DNA of 64,000 bases from DASRAP01 sp035277145 (GTDB taxonomy: Bacteria; Gemmatimonadota; Gemmatimonadetes; Gemmatimonadales; Gemmatimonadaceae). The DNA lies in the NCBI GenBank assembly GCA_035277145.1, contig DATELA010000104.1:37202-101201 (forward strand), in the 5' to 3' direction. The notes under the pieces are model-generated. The model ran no database searches. It was not told where the DNA came from and saw nothing but the letters and a program-made list of their open reading frames with translations. Shown one piece after another: positions 1 through 8,102 of this stretch. Position numbers and translations under genes: made by a program. Each line of letters starts with the position of its first letter. Positions within the stretch are counted from its first letter, which is position 1.

Positions 1-410
1 GGCGAGATGTGCGTGTCGATGTAGATCTGCGACGTGGTATGACGAATGCGCATGACGGCGCCGAGTTCGAACGCAGTGTCGCGCTCGACACGCTGTTTTC
101 GCGGCAGCGCGGCAACGGTCCACTCGCGCGTCAGTTTGTCCAGCGCGTACACGCGCAGCGTATCCGGCAGCGCGGAACCCGTTACATCATAGAACGCCGC
201 GAAGAATGCGTATGGCGCGTTTTCGATCGTCCCGCTGCTGAAAGCGCGTTTGAGTTCCGCTGAATCCAGAAAGCGCGTGTTGACTCTTGCTTCGCTGAGT
301 ACAGCGCCGAATGTCGGCGCTTGCGCGGCTGAGGCCTGCGCGACAAGCGCAGCGGGCGCGCTCATGCATAAACTCGCGAGCGCGAGTCGAAGGCGCGTGC
401 GGCGATTCAC
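1..410 (-). CDS. Secreted protein of unknown function (partial, C-terminus off window)
   Basis: Reading the minus strand from a GTG at 410 gives an open frame of 136 codons that runs off the left edge. The first ~30 residues form a signal peptide: Arg-rich start, hydrophobic LALASLCMSAPAALV core, then an Ala-Gln-Ala cleavage region. The mature part continues with FGAVLSEARVNTRFLDSAEL and then mixed beta-like sequence with no motif I recognise. It is probably periplasmic. The next minus-strand gene, at 462-1190, lies upstream and is also a secreted protein, so the two may be co-transcribed. The GTG start is chosen because it places the signal peptide at the N-terminus and no ATG upstream stays in frame. 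Function unknown. Confidence 0.6.
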   Translation of the reverse strand, partial: MNRRTRLRLALASLCMSAPAALVAQASAAQAPTFGAVLSEARVNTRFLDSAELKRAFSSGTIENAPYAFFAAFYDVTGSALPDTLRVYALDKLTREWTVAALPRKQRVERDTAFELGAVMRIRHTTSQIYIDTHIS

Positions 411-461
411 AACAATAAGGTAGCTCTGCGACCCGCTTCTGCGTTTCAAATGCGCGAGCGT

Positions 462-1190
462 TCAGCGGCGGCCGGTGCCCAGGAAGATGAACTCGATCTC
501 AGTCGTTGCATCGAGTCGAAAGTTCTGCTTGAGGACGGCGCGCGACGCCTTCGCCACCCAGAACGTGTGGTCGGCGCCGCCAAAGTCCGCCTCGATGCGC
601 CACACGAGCTGTCCCGCGACGAACTCCTCGTCCGCGACGACCGCGGTGAACTCGGTCACGCCTCGACCGGGCGTGTACACAGGAACGGAGATCGAGTATC
701 CGCTCGCCAGCGGGGCCGCGCGCAACACGAGATCCATGCTCGCGCTGTTGTAGACCAGCGACGGCATGCGCTGATCGACCGTGAACGGCGCCATCCCTTG
801 CGCGTCGATGCGGCCGCGAACTCTGTCGCCCGACCACTCGAGCTGGAACTTCAGGTTCGCGCCCGGGCGCGTGCCGGTGCTGCGATGGCTGCGCGGTTCG
901 AGCGTGTTCCAGCTGTCGACGATCGTGTCGAGGTGCGTGCCGTAAACCTCGTCCTTAATGCGAGAGATGCGCATGACGCGACGCGCAGATCCGGTATCGA
1001 TCGAGCGACAGACTTCCGTAGCCGTGCCCGTTCGGCGGCGAACTCCGCCCCTCGTGACCCACACCTCGGCGGTGTCGGAACCACATCGGAGCCTGTTCAT
1101 GTCGACGGGAACGCGGTCAGTCGATTGTGCGGCAATCGATGCGAGGGGCGCGGTCAGTACGACTGCTGCAATTGTGAAAAGTCTGCGCAC
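462..1190 (-). CDS. Secreted DUF3108-like protein
   Basis: A 242-residue protein with a clear signal peptide (MRRLFTIAAVVLTAPLASIAAQ). The body is rich in beta-type sequence. It ends with a FVAGQLVWRIEADF segment followed by HTFWVAKASRAVLKQNF, which resembles the layout of DUF3108 and LolA-like periplasmic proteins, where a measured quantity is followed by 'Y/W-V-x-K'. That assignment is from sequence style only. A similar end (EFECWRIAIDV then WYWVRKSDGLGIKS) is seen in the anti-sigma candidate at 49863-50900. Function unknown; probably periplasmic or envelope-associated. Confidence 0.6.
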   Translation of the reverse strand: MRRLFTIAAVVLTAPLASIAAQSTDRVPVDMNRLRCGSDTAEVWVTRGGVRRRTGTATEVCRSIDTGSARRVMRISRIKDEVYGTHLDTIVDSWNTLEPRSHRSTGTRPGANLKFQLEWSGDRVRGRIDAQGMAPFTVDQRMPSLVYNSASMDLVLRAAPLASGYSISVPVYTPGRGVTEFTAVVADEEFVAGQLVWRIEADFGGADHTFWVAKASRAVLKQNFRLDATTEIEFIFLGTGRR

Positions 1191-1318
1191 TCTGAGAATC
1201 CTCGCTGCGTGTCGGCGGTCCGGTTCTCTGCGAACACGATTTGGACGTCGCTCGTGTCACGTGATCAGTGATCACGCCCTTCTTGCGTGCGTGTTCAGCG
1301 CGCCCCAGACTAACGGCC

Positions 1319-2500
1319 ATGCGCTCCGTTTACATTCGACTCGTCTGCGCCACCGCCGCACTGAGTATCGCGTCGTCGAGCAAGGCCCAGCGCGGCGGAA
1401 GTTCACCGTGCACACGACCACCATCTCGTCAAACGGCGGATGGCACCGTGATCACACTCACGGAAACCACGCGCTTTCCCTGCACGCTGCAATTCGTGAA
1501 CACGGCGATCGCTCTGCGCGCCGATCCCGGCGGCTCGGTGGAAGAGATTGGCAGCACTGTCGCGCGTGGCCCTGACGGACGGTTCTACACGTCAATGAGC
1601 AGGGCCGGAAGTATCAGCGTGTGGAAACCAGACGGCACATGGCTCCGCAACTTCGGAACGTACGGACAAGGACCGGGAGAACTCGCGCGCGGCACGCACA
1701 ACATTCTGTTCGACAAGGCCGGTCGCTTGTACGTCGGCGACAACAATCGTCGTTGGACAATCTTCTCGCCAACGTACGAATTCGTGCGCACGGTTCCCGG
1801 AGGTGCGATGGGCACAGGTGCGTTGGGGAGCGCGGCGCTTCTTGACGACGGCAACTTGGTGTCATCGTTCAAGGCTGCCGGTGGCGCGTTTCACATCTAC
1901 GACGTCACCCAGACGACGGCGACCGTTCCACCGGTTGTGCGGTCGATGGGCCCCGCGCTGCAAATGGGCGGGCAGCGCATTTCACATGCCGGCGGCAACA
2001 CGTTCTGGACAGCGCCCCCCGATGGCGAAGGACTCGGCTATGTACTCGAACAGTGGCGCACCGATGGAACGCTTGTTCGCACCATTCGACGCGCCGTGCC
2101 GTGGATGCGCAGTGGTGACGCGGCGAAACTGGGATCGCCTCTGCCGCCTCCTGAGATAGAGGGTCTACACGACGATGGCACCGGGATCGTGTACGTGACG
2201 CTGATGGTTCCAAACAAGACCTTTCTGGATATCACGCCCGAGCAGCGACGCGATCGGTCTCCCGACGGCGCAATGAACAAATCCATCGACATCTATATAG
2301 AGGCGATCGATGTCAACGCGGGCGTTGTTCTCGGAGCGATCGGGCCAATCCATCCTGCCGAAGCAACGAAGCTTATTCCGCTCGGTTATCTCCGCGCCTC
2401 ACGGCTTGCATATCGGCGCGAAGAAGACGCTGATGGCTTCCCGATCATGCGAATCGTGGAAGCGCAGCTCACTTCCGCGGCGGGATCCCGAAAACCGTAG
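1319..2500 (+). CDS. Secreted six-bladed beta-propeller protein
   Basis: A 393-residue protein. The signal peptide spans residues 1-24 and ends SSSKAQ. The body has propeller repeats: VARGPDGRFYTSMSRAGSI, then FGTYGQGPGELARGTHNIL, which carries the G-x-G-P-G-E loop typical of the 6-bladed NHL-like family common in Bacteroidota and Gemmatimonadota. It probably folds as a periplasmic or exported propeller that binds a ligand or protein. The start at 1319 is preferred over an in-frame ATG at 1268 because it begins the signal peptide exactly. The gene is divergent from 462-1190, with 128 bp between them for promoters. The ligand cannot be inferred. Confidence 0.8.
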   Translation: MRSVYIRLVCATAALSIASSSKAQRGGSSPCTRPPSRQTADGTVITLTETTRFPCTLQFVNTAIALRADPGGSVEEIGSTVARGPDGRFYTSMSRAGSISVWKPDGTWLRNFGTYGQGPGELARGTHNILFDKAGRLYVGDNNRRWTIFSPTYEFVRTVPGGAMGTGALGSAALLDDGNLVSSFKAAGGAFHIYDVTQTTATVPPVVRSMGPALQMGGQRISHAGGNTFWTAPPDGEGLGYVLEQWRTDGTLVRTIRRAVPWMRSGDAAKLGSPLPPPEIEGLHDDGTGIVYVTLMVPNKTFLDITPEQRRDRSPDGAMNKSIDIYIEAIDVNAGVVLGAIGPIHPAEATKLIPLGYLRASRLAYRREEDADGFPIMRIVEAQLTSAAGSRKP

Positions 2501-2626
2501 TTCCCGCTGCGCGCGCATGCGTCGCGTTTCGATGACGGCCGCGTTTTTTCGGTGACGGAGATTCGGCACCGCCGCTGTATCGTGGGCCGTGCCGAGTTGC
2601 TTTCCCCTCGCCGAGCCGAGCAGACT

Positions 2627-3208
2627 ATGGGTATGCCTGCGATCGAACGCAGCTGGACGCGCGCGGAGGTCCTGGACCTCATCGCGCGCAATCCGCTACC
2701 GACCCCTCGATACGAGCTGGTCGACGGGGAACTGCTGGTGACTCCCGCACCGGGCGGAACGCACCAGTCCGCGGTCGGACTGATGCACTGGCATCTCCGC
2801 AACTACCTCGTCGCGCGGCCTGAGGTCGGCGAAGTATTCATGTCGCCGGCAGACGTCAAACTCGAGCCGGAGTCGACGGTGGGCCCCGACGTGTTCGTCG
2901 TAACCCAGACCGAGGGAATGCGATTCCGTCGCGACAACCGCGTGCACGCGCTCGTGCTTGCGGTTGAGGTGCTGTCTCCGGGCGACCGCAGCGGAGATCG
3001 CACGCGAAAGCGTGCCCTCTATCAGCGCAACGTTCGGGAATACTGGATTGTCGACACAACGAAGCGAGCGATCGAAGTGTGGCGGCCGGGAATGGCTTCG
3101 GCGTTCGTTGCGCGCGAACGCCTTGAATGGAATCCCGCTGGTGCGTCGCAGCCGTTTGTGCTCGACGTCGCGGTGTATTTCGCGAACGTGTTCGGGGAAC
3201 CAGCTTGA
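2627..3208 (+). CDS. Uma2-family (DUF820) PD-(D/E)XK-like protein
   Basis: A 193-residue protein matching the Uma2 / DUF820 family by its landmarks: YELVDGELLVTPAPG near the N-terminus, GPDVFVV at ~86-92, AVEVLSPGD at ~112-120, then a Lys/Arg-rich stretch and the family-typical REYWIVD at 137-143. These form the restriction-endonuclease-like (PD-(D/E)XK) core, with the acidic residue of PDVF and Glu114 plausibly metal-binding. Such genes are very abundant and dispersed in cyanobacteria and some soil bacteria; their cellular role is unclear. ATG at 2627 is chosen; 2633 is an alternative and 2552 is upstream of any family sequence. Confidence 0.85.
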   Translation: MGMPAIERSWTRAEVLDLIARNPLPTPRYELVDGELLVTPAPGGTHQSAVGLMHWHLRNYLVARPEVGEVFMSPADVKLEPESTVGPDVFVVTQTEGMRFRRDNRVHALVLAVEVLSPGDRSGDRTRKRALYQRNVREYWIVDTTKRAIEVWRPGMASAFVARERLEWNPAGASQPFVLDVAVYFANVFGEPA

Positions 3209-3214
3209 CGCAAC

Positions 3215-3604
3215 TCAGCGTTTCGGCGGGATCCCGAACACGATAACGCCTGCCCCACGCGCACTGTCGATTGCCGTGATCACATCCTGATACCGCACGA
3301 GCGGCGATCCGGCGATGAACAAGTGCTTCTCAGGACGATCCACATAGGCGTCACGCAGGACCGTGCCGAGTGACGCTTCCGTGGTTGGCTGTTTGTTCAA
3401 GCGGTATTCGCGGCCCGGCAGCACCTCGAGCACGATCGGTGTCGACGGTTTGCTCGACGGTGACTCAACGGGCAACTGCAACTTCTCCATGTGCCGCCGC
3501 GGCAGCGTGATCATGAAGATGATCAGCAGCACGAGCATCACGTCGATCATCGGTGTCACGTTGATCTCAGCGCTCATGGCGCGGCCATCGGCTGGATTCA
3601 TCAT
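3215..3604 (-). CDS. exbD: ExbD/TolR-family biopolymer transport protein
   Basis: About 129 residues. A short cytoplasmic N-terminus precedes the ExbD signature AEINVTPMIDVMLVLLIIFM. This includes the Asp in the single transmembrane segment that carries protons through the ExbB-ExbD or TolQ-TolR motor. The periplasmic domain follows and ends VIVFGIPPKR. It normally works with ExbB and TonB to power outer-membrane receptors such as the one at 39214-42888. No exbB or tonB gene is visible next to it, so it is an orphan in this window. An upstream in-frame ATG at 3646 would add 14 residues; 3604 fits the family length better. Confidence 0.85.
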   Translation of the reverse strand: MMNPADGRAMSAEINVTPMIDVMLVLLIIFMITLPRRHMEKLQLPVESPSSKPSTPIVLEVLPGREYRLNKQPTTEASLGTVLRDAYVDRPEKHLFIAGSPLVRYQDVITAIDSARGAGVIVFGIPPKR

Positions 3605-3706
3605 CGTCGGATCCCGAGTGAGTGCTTGAAGCCACGATAGGATCAACGAATTGTCAGCCGATGACGCGCGCGTGACGAATCGGTGAAGGTCAGATTGTGA
3701 ATTCGT

Positions 3707-4270
3707 TCAGGCGGCCGCGGCCGCCTTCTTCCACATGAACGGCTCGAACGGATGATCGACGGGCGCGTTGATCAGATGCCCCGCGAAGTTCGCCATCACC
3801 GAGAATCCGATGCCGAGCACTACCTCGAGCGCCTGCGCCTTCGTGAACCCGGCCGCGTAAAACGCCTTCAGGTCAGCTCCTGAGACGTTGCCGCGATTCT
3901 TGATCAATGCTCGCGACAGATTGCTCAGCGCCGCGAACCGCGCATCGCGCGGAACCTGCCCCGCACGAAGCGCGTCGATGGTCTCTCTCGTGACGCCTTC
4001 CTTCAGCGCAAGCGTCGAGTGAAACGCGACGCACCACTCGCAATCATTCTCATATGCGTTGGCGAGTGAAAGCACCTGGATGTCTGCACCGGTCAGCGTG
4101 CCTTGCGCATAGATCTCGCGCACTGCAAAGAATGCGCGCACCAGCGTCGGCGACTCGGCCATTCCCGCTGCGAGATTGGGAATCATGCCAATCGTTTCCT
4201 TCACGGTTTTGAGCGTTTCTTTTGATCCAGTTGGTGCAGTATCGATGGTATGAATCGGAAATGCGGTCAT
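3707..4270 (-). CDS. Carboxymuconolactone decarboxylase / AhpD-like protein
   Basis: A 187-residue protein with the CMD/AhpD active-site pattern ENDCEWCVAFHS at ~74-85: Cys77 and Cys80 in a C-x-x-C followed by His84. In AhpD-type proteins these residues form a redox-active peroxidase or reductase centre. The length and the pattern fit the peroxidase-related (YciW/AhpD-like) subgroup better than true 4-carboxymuconolactone decarboxylases. It is transcribed divergently from the XRE/MmyB regulator at 4432, and the 161-bp gap probably holds both promoters. MmyB-type regulators often sit beside small redox enzymes, so this regulator may control it. That is inference from position. Confidence 0.82.
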   Translation of the reverse strand: MTAFPIHTIDTAPTGSKETLKTVKETIGMIPNLAAGMAESPTLVRAFFAVREIYAQGTLTGADIQVLSLANAYENDCEWCVAFHSTLALKEGVTRETIDALRAGQVPRDARFAALSNLSRALIKNRGNVSGADLKAFYAAGFTKAQALEVVLGIGFSVMANFAGHLINAPVDHPFEPFMWKKAAAAA

Positions 4271-4431
4271 CGGTGTGTCTCCACGCCCGTTACGGGCTCG
4301 CGAGTTCGAAGTTCGGCCAGCATTGGCCAGTGCTCGCGAATGTTGACCTGCGCATTCGGTGTCTCAATTCCCTCTGAGGTAAGTGCGCGCCCACTGTCCC
4401 GCCGTCATGTTGCACCCAACACGAGGCCACC

Positions 4432-5238
4432 TTGTCCAATCGTACGGCACCAGTTCGCAGACAATTCGGTACGCTGCTCAAGGAGTGGCGTCGCGTTCGC
4501 AGAAAGAGCCAGCTCGATGTCGCGCTCGAAGCGGACATTTCGCCGCGCCATCTCAGTTTCGTTGAAAGCGGACGCTCGGCACCAAGCCGGGAGATGGTGC
4601 AGCTATTGACGGAGACCCTCGATGTGCCGCTGCGCGAGCGGAACTCGCTCCTCGTCGCGGCCGGATACGCACCGATGTACAACGAAGGCGCGCTGGAATC
4701 GTCGGAGCTCACGCAAGTGCGGCGCGCACTCGCGCGATTGCTCGAGCATCAGGAGCCGTACCCTGCGGTTGTGCTCGACCGGCAGTGGAACATCGTACAG
4801 ACGAATCGCGCGGCGCCAAAACTGTTTTCGCATTTCATCGAGTTGAGTCCTGGCCCGGTGAACTTGCTCAAAACAATGTTCGATCCGGCGCGCATGCGTC
4901 CGTGGGTCGCGAACTGGGACGTCGTCGCGCAAACTCTGATGCGGCGCGTGTATCGCGAGGCGGTCGGTGGCGTTCCGGACGCGCGAACGCTTGCGCTGCT
5001 GGACGAATTGCAGCGAATCCCCGGTTCGCCCGCGCCAAGCGCAGCGAGCACGAGTGAGTTGCCGTTTTTTCCGGTCGAGTTTCGCAAAGGCGCGCTTCGA
5101 CTCAGCTTTTTCTCGATGGTCACCACGGTCGGCGCTCCACTCGACATCACTGCGCAGGAATTGCGCATCGAAGCGTTTTTTCCTGCGGACGATGAGACGG
5201 AGCGATTCGCACGTGAGCACCTCCGCACCGACACCTAG
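4432..5238 (+). CDS. XRE-family regulator with MmyB-type ligand-binding domain
   Basis: A 268-residue protein with a TTG start. Residues ~8-65 form a helix-turn-helix (LLKEWRRVRRKSQLDVALEA, then ISPRHLSFVESGRSAPS) of the XRE type. The rest matches the MmyB-like PAS-type ligand domain: PAVVLDRQWNIVQTNRAA, then SPGPVNLLKTMFDPARMRPW, then the C-terminal TVGAPLDITAQELRIEAFFP. This domain is known to bind fatty-acid-like ligands in some members. It is divergent from the AhpD-like gene and overlaps the end of pheA by 4 bp in convergent orientation. No ATG exists near the conserved N-terminus, so TTG is the supported start. Confidence 0.85.
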   Translation: MSNRTAPVRRQFGTLLKEWRRVRRKSQLDVALEADISPRHLSFVESGRSAPSREMVQLLTETLDVPLRERNSLLVAAGYAPMYNEGALESSELTQVRRALARLLEHQEPYPAVVLDRQWNIVQTNRAAPKLFSHFIELSPGPVNLLKTMFDPARMRPWVANWDVVAQTLMRRVYREAVGGVPDARTLALLDELQRIPGSPAPSAASTSELPFFPVEFRKGALRLSFFSMVTTVGAPLDITAQELRIEAFFPADDETERFAREHLRTDT

Positions 5239-5843
5239 TGACGGTCGCGTAGCGCGATCACCGCAAACCTCGTCGCATTCCCTGCCACATCCTCGATGCC
5301 AGCCGCGAGCACGCTGAGCCCGTACTGACGCGCAGCGCGCGAACTCGCGACGGCCGCGATGCTCGGATCTCCACGCGATGCAACAAGCTTGGCAGCACCG
5401 GCGGTATCGTGCGCGGTTTGCGTCGTGATGCCTGGATGCGCGCGAAGGAATACACGGATCTGCGCGAGCGCAACGTCCTGCGACACAAGCATTGTGACTT
5501 GGTCGATGGTTGCACCAGGCACTCCAAGGACACACAAACGCACCGGCACTGACACTTCGCCCACGACATCCACATCGTCTGCGGCGACGATCACGCCGCA
5601 GCTCTCCGCGATCGGTCCGATGATCGTGTTCTCGACGGGCAGCACGCCGTACGACACCTTGCCTTGTCGCAGCGCCGCGACGACCGCGGCAAACGTCGGC
5701 ATCGGCACGGCATGCGCGCCATGCCTGAGCAATTGCACCGCTTCGTGCCCGAATGCACCAAACTCGCCCTGAAATGCGATGAGCGTGTTTGGTGCAACAA
5801 ACGCAATGCCGTGCTTCGAGTCGGGAGCGGTTTGAGTAAGCAT
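5235..5843 (-). CDS. pheA: Prephenate dehydratase, catalytic domain only
   Basis: A 202-residue enzyme converting prephenate to phenylpyruvate in phenylalanine synthesis. Visible landmarks are the FQGEFGAFGHEA start, GVLPVENTIIGPIAES at ~67-81, and the catalytic Thr-Arg-Phe motif at 191-193 in GNATRFAVI. The protein ends nine residues after TRF, so the ~80-residue ACT domain that gives feedback inhibition by Phe in most bacterial prephenate dehydratases is absent. There is also no chorismate mutase domain. Upstream on the same strand is a leader ORF rich in Phe/Tyr/Trp codons followed by a terminator, suggesting that control is by attenuation rather than by an ACT domain. The stop overlaps the convergent regulator gene by 4 bp. 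Confidence 0.9.
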   Translation of the reverse strand: MLTQTAPDSKHGIAFVAPNTLIAFQGEFGAFGHEAVQLLRHGAHAVPMPTFAAVVAALRQGKVSYGVLPVENTIIGPIAESCGVIVAADDVDVVGEVSVPVRLCVLGVPGATIDQVTMLVSQDVALAQIRVFLRAHPGITTQTAHDTAGAAKLVASRGDPSIAAVASSRAARQYGLSVLAAGIEDVAGNATRFAVIALRDRH

Positions 5844-5869
5844 GGATGGAAATGGATGAAAAACAAAAA

Positions 5870-5892
5870 GCCCCCGCGAGAATCGCGGGGGC
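5870..5892 (-). terminator. Intrinsic terminator upstream of pheA (probable attenuator)
   Basis: On the minus strand, a perfect 9-bp GC stem (GCCCCCGCG / CGCGGGGGC) with a 5-base loop is followed by TTTTTGTTTTT. This is a textbook Rho-independent terminator. It ends about 27 bp before the pheA ATG and 25 bp after the stop codon of the aromatic leader ORF. It could also stop transcripts from the outer-membrane-protein gene ending at 6043, but its position between a leader peptide and pheA favours attenuation. Confidence 0.85.
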
Positions 5893-5916
5893 CGAGGGAC
5901 GAGCGTTGTGACTTAC

Positions 5917-6000
5917 TTACACGCGCGCGCCGTTCGGTCCTCCGCGAGAGGGCCAAAAGTAGAAATACGTAAACGTGGAGCGCGTGGAAGCGTTGATCAC
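5917..6000 (-). CDS. pheL: Aromatic leader peptide for pheA attenuation
   Basis: A 27-codon ORF starting with GTG. Seven consecutive codons at 5973-5953 read Phe-Thr-Tyr-Phe-Tyr-Phe-Trp: three Phe, two Tyr and one Trp. After Pro-Ser-Arg-Gly-Gly the peptide ends in Asn-Gly-Ala-Arg-Val. Such density of aromatic codons in a short ORF just before pheA matches the logic of the enterobacterial pheL leader. It is too short to appear in ordinary gene calls. The start is uncertain: no good Shine-Dalgarno is visible, and a 7-codon ORF (MHTSSSC) stops 1 bp before the GTG, so coupled re-initiation or an upstream in-frame TTG is possible. The name is by analogy of role, not homology. Confidence 0.7.
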   Translation of the reverse strand: MINASTRSTFTYFYFWPSRGGPNGARV

Positions 6001-6042
6001 GTCAGCATGATGAACTGGTGTGCATGGTTTCGGCAAGTGGTA

Positions 6043-7305
6043 CTAGTACGACAGTCTCAGCTCGAGGAACCCCGCGGAGTTCGCGCGTAACAGTCCGAAC
6101 ACGGACGCATCGGCACCTCCGTAGTGCTCCGATCCGGCAACCACCTTGATGTGATCGGTGATCGCGTATGACACCTTCGGCCGAATCACGCCACCGCGCG
6201 GACCGAAGTACGCAACGCCCGCGAGTTCGGTCTCCAACGTTTCGTGAAGCAATTTCCAGCCCACACGCGCCGACGCGCCGTGCTGCACACGCTCCGTTTG
6301 ATTGCTCAACACGTTCTGCTGCCACGCGAGCGGATTCACCTGCTGCGGTGCGCCTTCGTCTGATTCGTCGAAGTCGAGCACGTACCGAAACAAATACTGC
6401 ACGTTGACGTTCACTGTGCCCGCGTACGTGCGATCGGCACCGGCGACAGCAAACACTTCGCGATTCTTGATCGACGGATCATCGCCATTGCGATCGGCTG
6501 TATGCAAATAGGCGGCCTCCGTGCGCAACCCGAACCGCCCAACATTCATCGCCGCATCTGCACCGACAAAACGAATTGGATGGTGCGCCAACTCGAGTGT
6601 TGGCCCGCCGGGCATCGCGCGCATGACCAGATCAGGCGTCGCGTCGAGCGTGCTTCCATACGAGAGCGACCAATCCGCCACACTTCCCGTCTGCACCACC
6701 CGTACCGCCCACGCCTGCTCATTCCACCGGTCGCGATCCTCAACCGCACCCGACACACTCGGCGGCAGACTCACGCGGTTCGCACGAAACTCCGGCAGCC
6801 ACAGCGCAGTCACTGCAAATGAATTCGCGTAATACGTGGCGCGTGCCGCGCCGGCGCCGAGCCGGCGTTCATCGTCTTCTGGTGCAAGAAAGCGATAGTC
6901 GTTCGACGACAAACGATCGGTCGGATTGATGCCATCGGCGCGCCCCCACGCAAAGATCTGCCGGCCGATGCGCGCGTCGAGGTTTCCCGCGCGCAGGCCA
7001 ACGTACGCTTCGCGCAGCTCGGCGTCGTCGTAGCGACGCATTCCATCGCGACCACGCAGCGCGCCCCAGCCTTCAGCAAAATACGACACACCAGGCAGCG
7101 GCTTCCCTTCTGCTTTGAGCCACAACGACGTCGCGCCAAAGTGGTCCTGCGCGTTCAGCTCACGATCGGAACTCCAGTAGCTCGCGCGCAGCGACCACGA
7201 AACACCCGCGCGCGTCAGCACATCGAGCGGCCCGGCGTCCTGCGCACTCACACTGCCCGCTGCAAATAGCAGGGTGAGTGCGCCGGCCCAGCGCGACGCG
7301 GTCAT
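6043..7305 (-). CDS. Outer-membrane beta-barrel protein (DUF1302/porin-like)
   Basis: A 420-residue protein with a signal peptide (ALTLLFAAGSVSAQ). Alternating beta-barrel sequence runs to a C-terminal aromatic residue (FLELRLSY), the usual signal for barrel assembly. The segment IGRQIFAWGRADGINPTDRL at ~115-134 resembles the 'GRQ..WG..DG..P.D' stretch of DUF1302-type barrels, which commonly sit beside RND/MMPL transporters and LolA-like proteins. It is last in the operon with the RND protein and the LolA-like protein. Its ATG overlaps the stop of the LolA-like gene (ATGA), so translation is coupled. Probable role: outer-membrane component or porin of the export or lipid-transfer system. The substrate is unknown. 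Confidence 0.72.
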   Translation of the reverse strand: MTASRWAGALTLLFAAGSVSAQDAGPLDVLTRAGVSWSLRASYWSSDRELNAQDHFGATSLWLKAEGKPLPGVSYFAEGWGALRGRDGMRRYDDAELREAYVGLRAGNLDARIGRQIFAWGRADGINPTDRLSSNDYRFLAPEDDERRLGAGAARATYYANSFAVTALWLPEFRANRVSLPPSVSGAVEDRDRWNEQAWAVRVVQTGSVADWSLSYGSTLDATPDLVMRAMPGGPTLELAHHPIRFVGADAAMNVGRFGLRTEAAYLHTADRNGDDPSIKNREVFAVAGADRTYAGTVNVNVQYLFRYVLDFDESDEGAPQQVNPLAWQQNVLSNQTERVQHGASARVGWKLLHETLETELAGVAYFGPRGGVIRPKVSYAITDHIKVVAGSEHYGGADASVFGLLRANSAGFLELRLSY

Positions 7306-8102
7306 CGTTCGATGTAACGCGTCGTGAACATCTCATCCGACAACGCTACGCCTGATTCGAGTTTGTCCACGCTGAACGTCGTGCGATGGCCCGTTTGATG
7401 ATTCACCATCTCGCGTTCGCGCGGGAACCATTTGCCTTTCTGTGCGTCGACGGCTTCATGCTTGGTCAGCCGCTGTGTCTTGAACAGACGGTTCGCGAGA
7501 TCGTAGTACTCGACCTTGACCTCGAGATAATTGTCTGCCCGCACCCACGTGATCTTCTTGCTGTAGCCACTGCCCGATAATTCCTGCGGCGTCGCCGGCG
7601 TCGACTCAACCACGTATGTCGCGGTGCCGTCGACCTCCTCCGTCTTCAGCAACTTGTGGTTGTACTTCTCCACCTTGGGCAGCGAGATGTCGCCGTACGC
7701 AAAGTCCGACCCGACAAAGCTGTCGCGCTTGTTGTTCGCAACGAGACGACGGCTCTTCTTGAGCGCCGGCAAATAAATCCAGAGATCGTCGTCGCCTTCG
7801 GAGTGCTCGACCTGGAGGAATCCGGTACCGCGGATGTCCGCCGGCGCGCTGAACGTGACGAGCAACTTTGAGTCGACGCCGTTCGGTTGCAGCTTCACCG
7901 CCGAGCTCGTGCGACGTTCGCGCCGCTGTCCTTTGTCGGTGATCAACACCATCGTGGCTTCGAGCCGAAGTGCGCTCACCTTCGTCACGAAGAAATTCTT
8001 TTCCATAATCTCGCGCGCCTGGCGCGCGTCACTCTGTTGCGCAGGCGTGGCCGCGATGGCAGCAGCGGCAGCGAGCGCGACACCAACGATTCTCGTAATC
8101 AT
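7302..8102 (-). CDS. Outer-membrane lipoprotein-sorting (LolA-like) protein
   Basis: A 266-residue periplasmic protein with a signal peptide (MITRIVGVALAAAAAIAATP) at 1-20. It matches the family often annotated 'outer membrane lipoprotein-sorting protein': DDLWIYLPALKKSRRLV, then SFVGSDFAYGDISLPKVEKY, then WVRADNYLEVKVEYYD. The fold is LolA/LolB-like with a hydrophobic lipid-binding cavity. It sits between an RND/MMPL protein and an outer-membrane barrel, a recurrent trio thought to move lipids or hydrophobic molecules across the envelope. The start is set at 8102, sharing one base with the RND stop (TGATG); a longer open frame to 8498 runs inside the RND gene and is not real. Confidence 0.85.
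   Translation of the reverse strand: MITRIVGVALAAAAAIAATPAQQSDARQAREIMEKNFFVTKVSALRLEATMVLITDKGQRRERRTSSAVKLQPNGVDSKLLVTFSAPADIRGTGFLQVEHSEGDDDLWIYLPALKKSRRLVANNKRDSFVGSDFAYGDISLPKVEKYNHKLLKTEEVDGTATYVVESTPATPQELSGSGYSKKITWVRADNYLEVKVEYYDLANRLFKTQRLTKHEAVDAQKGKWFPREREMVNHQTGHRTTFSVDKLESGVALSDEMFTTRYIER

Larger units (their letters stand above)
5870..6000 (-). promoter_or_regulatory. Transcription attenuator of pheA
   Basis: The segment holds the leader ORF, an alternative pairing element and the terminator. The minus-strand sequence TCGCGGAGG (5947-5939), inside the leader ORF just after the aromatic codons, can pair with CCCCCGCGA in the 5' arm of the terminator with 8 of 9 bases matched. 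This would block the terminator stem. A small competing hairpin CCTC/GAGG overlaps the same element. Expected behaviour: ribosomes stalled at Phe/Tyr/Trp codons leave the element free to form the antiterminator, and pheA is transcribed. This is inferred from sequence; no folding program was run. Confidence 0.65.
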
